A DNA stretch of 8,187 nucleotides. Source: Hyphomonas sp. Lineage in GTDB: Bacteria > Pseudomonadota > Alphaproteobacteria > Caulobacterales > Hyphomonadaceae. The first letter of the stretch is position 1, and each line of letters opens with the position of its first letter. The notes under the pieces were generated by a model that saw only the letters and a program-made list of their open reading frames with translations, was not told where the DNA came from and ran no database searches. Made by a program: the position numbers and the translations under genes. Of this stretch, positions 6,179 to 8,187 are shown one piece after another. Location: assembly GCA_029287305.1 (NCBI GenBank), contig JARFRJ010000508.1, positions 1-8,187 on the forward strand. The letters are read 5' to 3'.

Positions 6179-7534
6179 ATGCTACAGGATAAAGATCGCA
6201 TTTTCACCAATCTGTATGGCCAGCATTCGCCGGGGCTAGAGGCGGCCAAGCAAAGAGGGGCCTGGAATTTAACCCCGGACATGCTGGCTCAATCACCTGA
6301 ATGGCTGTGCAATCAGATTAAAACATCTGGTTTGCGCGGACGGGGCGGGGCGGGCTTTCCAACAGGGCTTAAATGGACTTTTATGCCAAAAGAAGTGCGC
6401 GATCGGCCACATTATCTCGTCGTCAATGCCGATGAGTCCGAGCCGGGCACCTGTAAGGATCGCGAGATTATGCGCCATGATCCGCATTTGCTGATTGAAG
6501 GGTGCATGGTGGCCAGCCGCGCTATGCGAGCGCATGCCTGTTACATTTATATTCGCGGTGAATATATTGCCGAGCGCGAGGGGTTAGAGGCCGCGATCAA
6601 GGAAGCCTATGAGGCGAAACTGATCGGGCAGAATAATATTAATGGCTGGGATTTTGAGCTCTATGTTCATCATGGGGCCGGGGCTTATATTTGCGGCGAA
6701 GAAACCGCATTGCTGGAAAGCCTAGAGGGCAAAAAAGGCCAGCCGCGTCTAAAGCCACCTTTCCCAGCGAATGCGGGGCTTTATGGCTGTCCAACCACGG
6801 TTAATAATGTCGAATCCATCGCGGTTGTGCCGACCATATTACGACGCGGCGCAGAATGGTTTGCCGGGTTTGGCGCGCCGAACAATACAGGTACCAAACT
6901 GTTTTGTATTTCCGGTCATGTCCAAAGACCCTGCAATGTCGAGGAAGAAATGTCGGTCACATTTCGTGAACTGATTGAAACCCATTGCGGCGGCATTAAA
7001 GGCGGCTGGGATAATCTGAAAGCTGTTATACCGGGCGGGTCTTCGGTTCCCATGGTCCCGGCCGAGCAAATTATAGATGCCAAAATGGATTTTGATACGC
7101 TTCGGGATCTAAAATCCGGGCTCGGCACAGCGGCGGTCATTGTCATGGACAAATCGACTGATCTGATAAAGGCGATTGCCCGTATTTCCTATTTCTATCG
7201 TCATGAGAGTTGCGGCCAGTGTACGCCTTGCCGCGAAGGGACTGGCTGGATGTGGCGTGTCCTCGAGCGGATGGCCGCCGGAGAAGCGCGTTATGAGGAG
7301 ATTGATATGCTCCTAGAGGTCTCCCATCAGGTCGAAGGCCATACGATATGTGCGCTAGGGGATGCGGCGGCTTGGCCTGTACAGGGTCTGATCCGTCATT
7401 TTCGGCATGAAATTGAGGCGCGGATATCTGAATATCGATTGCCGAGGACCATTGTGCAAGCGCGCCGGGCCCGTTTGGCCAACCGTCCAGTGACCAGATC
7501 GCTGGAAAAGTCTGCGGTAACAAGTGAAGGGTAA
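6179..7534 (+). CDS. nuoF: NADH-quinone oxidoreductase subunit F
   Basis: Peripheral-arm 51-kDa subunit, the site of NADH oxidation. It binds NADH, FMN and the 4Fe-4S cluster N3. It has 451 residues, slightly longer than usual because of a basic C-terminal tail after about 430. Motifs in order are [16 protein letters not shown] (51-66), the glycine-rich FMN/NADH site; [16 protein letters not shown] (81-96); [19 protein letters not shown] (167-185); then N3 ligands C345, C348 and C351 in [15 protein letters not shown] and C391 in [12 protein letters not shown]. The start ATG 6179 lies 3 bases after the nuoE stop with only a weak AAGAAAGA-type ribosome binding site, which suggests coupling to nuoE. 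It is followed by an unusual 170-bp gap before nuoG. Confidence 0.97.
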   Translation: MLQDKDRIFTNLYGQHSPGLEAAKQRGAWNLTPDMLAQSPEWLCNQIKTSGLRGRGGAGFPTGLKWTFMPKEVRDRPHYLVVNADESEPGTCKDREIMRHDPHLLIEGCMVASRAMRAHACYIYIRGEYIAEREGLEAAIKEAYEAKLIGQNNINGWDFELYVHHGAGAYICGEETALLESLEGKKGQPRLKPPFPANAGLYGCPTTVNNVESIAVVPTILRRGAEWFAGFGAPNNTGTKLFCISGHVQRPCNVEEEMSVTFRELIETHCGGIKGGWDNLKAVIPGGSSVPMVPAEQIIDAKMDFDTLRDLKSGLGTAAVIVMDKSTDLIKAIARISYFYRHESCGQCTPCREGTGWMWRVLERMAAGEARYEEIDMLLEVSHQVEGHTICALGDAAAWPVQGLIRHFRHEIEARISEYRLPRTIVQARRARLANRPVTRSLEKSAVTSEG

Positions 7535-7704
7535 TCGGATATGATCGCCAATTTTGAAAAAGATATAAATTTCATGAAGGCACATTAAAACAAGTAGTTA
7601 TGACTGTATATTATATTTTATCGAGTTTAAATTCTGGTCCTATCAGGACTATTTGAAAAATTTGTCAGGCCAAGGCCTGAATTTGAATAAGTGAGCGCAC
7701 GAAA
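7535..7704. other. AT-rich spacer between nuoF and nuoG
   Basis: This is the only long gap in the operon. It holds an AT-rich stretch (about 7600-7632), a 5-bp hairpin GTCCT/AGGAC (7637-7649), a 7-bp hairpin (7665-7680), and a near-direct repeat flanking the latter: ATTTGAAAAA (7651-7660) and ATTTGAATAA (7681-7690). A 15-codon frame, ATG 7541 to TAA 7588 (MIANFEKDINFMKAH), has AAGGG 9 bases upstream but no recognisable homology. A weak internal promoter, TTAAAA (7585-7590) with TATTAT (7609-7614), is possible. Nothing here is a confirmed gene. Confidence 0.6.
7665..7680 (+). repeat. Perfect stem-loop just upstream of nuoG
   Basis: The sequence TCAGGCC-AA-GGCCTGA forms a 7-bp perfect inverted repeat centred 32 bases before the nuoG ATG. 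No U-tract follows, so it is not a standard terminator. As RNA it could be a processing site, a 3'-end stabiliser for the upstream message, or an attenuator of nuoG expression; none of these is shown by the sequence alone. Confidence 0.55.
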
Positions 7705-8187
7705 ATGTCGGAAGATAGTTTCACCTTAAATATTGATGGCGAAGAGATTGCCGTACCGCGTCATTACACTTTGATGCAGGCATGTGAGGAAGCGGGGGCA
7801 GAAATCCCGCGCTTTTGCTATCATGAACGCCTGTCTGTGGCGGGAAATTGCCGCATGTGTCTGGTGCAATGGCATGGAGCGCCCAAGCCGATTGCGTCCT
7901 GTGCTCAAAGTGTCGGTGAAATGCGCATGAACCCGGATGGGGCGCCGCCGAAGATTTCCACACGCGGGGACTATGTCGATAAGGCCCGTGCAGGTGGTAT
8001 GGAGTTTTTGCTGATCAATCACCCGCTGGACTGTCCGATCTGCGATCAGGGCGGGGAGTGTGATTTGCAGGATCAGGGGGTTGCCTATGGCCGGTCCGGC
8101 TCGCGCTTTGTTTTGAAGTAGCGTGCGGTGGAAATCAAGAATATGGGGCCTTTGGTGAAAACCATCATGACCCGGTGTATTCAGTGT
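7705..8187 (+). pseudogene. nuoG: nuoG (NADH-quinone oxidoreductase subunit G), interrupted by in-frame TAG; runs off right edge
   Basis: 75-kDa iron-sulfur subunit of the complex I peripheral arm, passing electrons from NuoF towards NuoB. The N-terminal ferredoxin-like domain carries N1b ligands C38, C49, C52 and C66. The next segment carries N5 ligands H106, C110, C113 and C119 (HPLDCPIC...C), then [11 protein letters not shown] (119-129). At codon 139 the frame meets TAG (8119-8121). Immediately after, in the same frame, homology resumes: RAVEIKNMGPLVKTIMTRC and IQC to the window edge, with the first two N4 cysteines (158 and 161). Homologues have lysine at the stop position (KRAVE), so one A-to-T change (AAG to TAG) explains it. 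The start ATG 7705 has a weak GTGAG 9 bases upstream. If the stop is real, the 138-residue product lacks N4 and everything after it. A sequencing error is a live alternative. Confidence 0.85.
8119..8121 (+). other. nuoG: Premature amber codon within nuoG
   Basis: TAG lies in frame with the nuoG start (codon 139), with family-conserved sequence on both sides in the same frame. It replaces the lysine of the conserved KRAV segment. TAG also serves as the genuine stop of nuoB (3194-3196) and nuoE (6173-6175), so a general reassignment of TAG to an amino acid is not supported. Confidence 0.9.

Noticed and set aside
7541..7588. 15-codon leader-like frame after nuoF, with a passable ribosome binding site
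   Set aside because: Too short and featureless to call a gene; recorded in the spacer entry only.
8119..8121. TAG as a sense codon in a variant genetic code
   Set aside because: nuoB and nuoE end in TAG at family-appropriate positions directly before the next gene, so TAG acts as a normal stop here; local readthrough remains open.

Overview
The window reads as chromosomal DNA of an alphaproteobacterium of moderate GC content; the genus cannot be told from the sequence. The assignment rests on an alphaproteobacterial/mitochondrial-style complex I. NuoE carries a C-terminal tail of about 55 residues with the SAP...TTL pattern, and NuoG keeps the MTRCIQC form of the N4 cluster motif. NuoC and NuoD are separate genes. 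The left-edge methionyl-tRNA synthetase fragment also looks alphaproteobacterial.

Layout: (1) 1-302, minus strand: the first 100 codons of metG, running off the left edge. (2) 303-723: an AT-rich divergent intergenic region. (3) 724-1098 and 1236-1652, plus strand: a small SnoaL/NTF2-like protein and a four-helix DUF1761-type membrane protein. (4) 1653-2249: about 600 bases without a convincing protein gene. A strong intrinsic terminator and a TTGACA element, both on the minus strand, bracket a hairpin-rich stretch that may be a small RNA of about 220 nt. A 14-bp imperfect inverted repeat lies between this and nuoA. (5) 2250-8187, plus strand: a nuo operon in the order nuoA-B-C-D-[VOC gene]-E-F-(170-bp AT-rich gap)-G, running off the right edge.

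The nuo genes encode respiratory complex I. NuoA is a membrane subunit. NuoB, C and D form the quinone-side connecting module (cluster N2). NuoE, F and G form the NADH-oxidising module (FMN; clusters N1a, N3, N1b, N5 and N4). Four junctions (A/B, C/D, D/VOC, VOC/E) share the sequence TAATG, with stop and start overlapping by one base, so the block is probably translated in a coupled way.

Two things stand out. A glyoxalase/VOC-superfamily gene is embedded between nuoD and nuoE with the same overlapping junctions. The nuoG frame is broken by a TAG at 8119-8121, exactly where homologues have a conserved lysine, and in-frame homology resumes immediately after it. The broken gene also follows the only long, hairpin-bearing gap in an otherwise tightly packed operon. 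Whether this is real decay, a sequencing error or readthrough cannot be decided here, but TAG is used as a normal stop by nuoB and nuoE in the same window.
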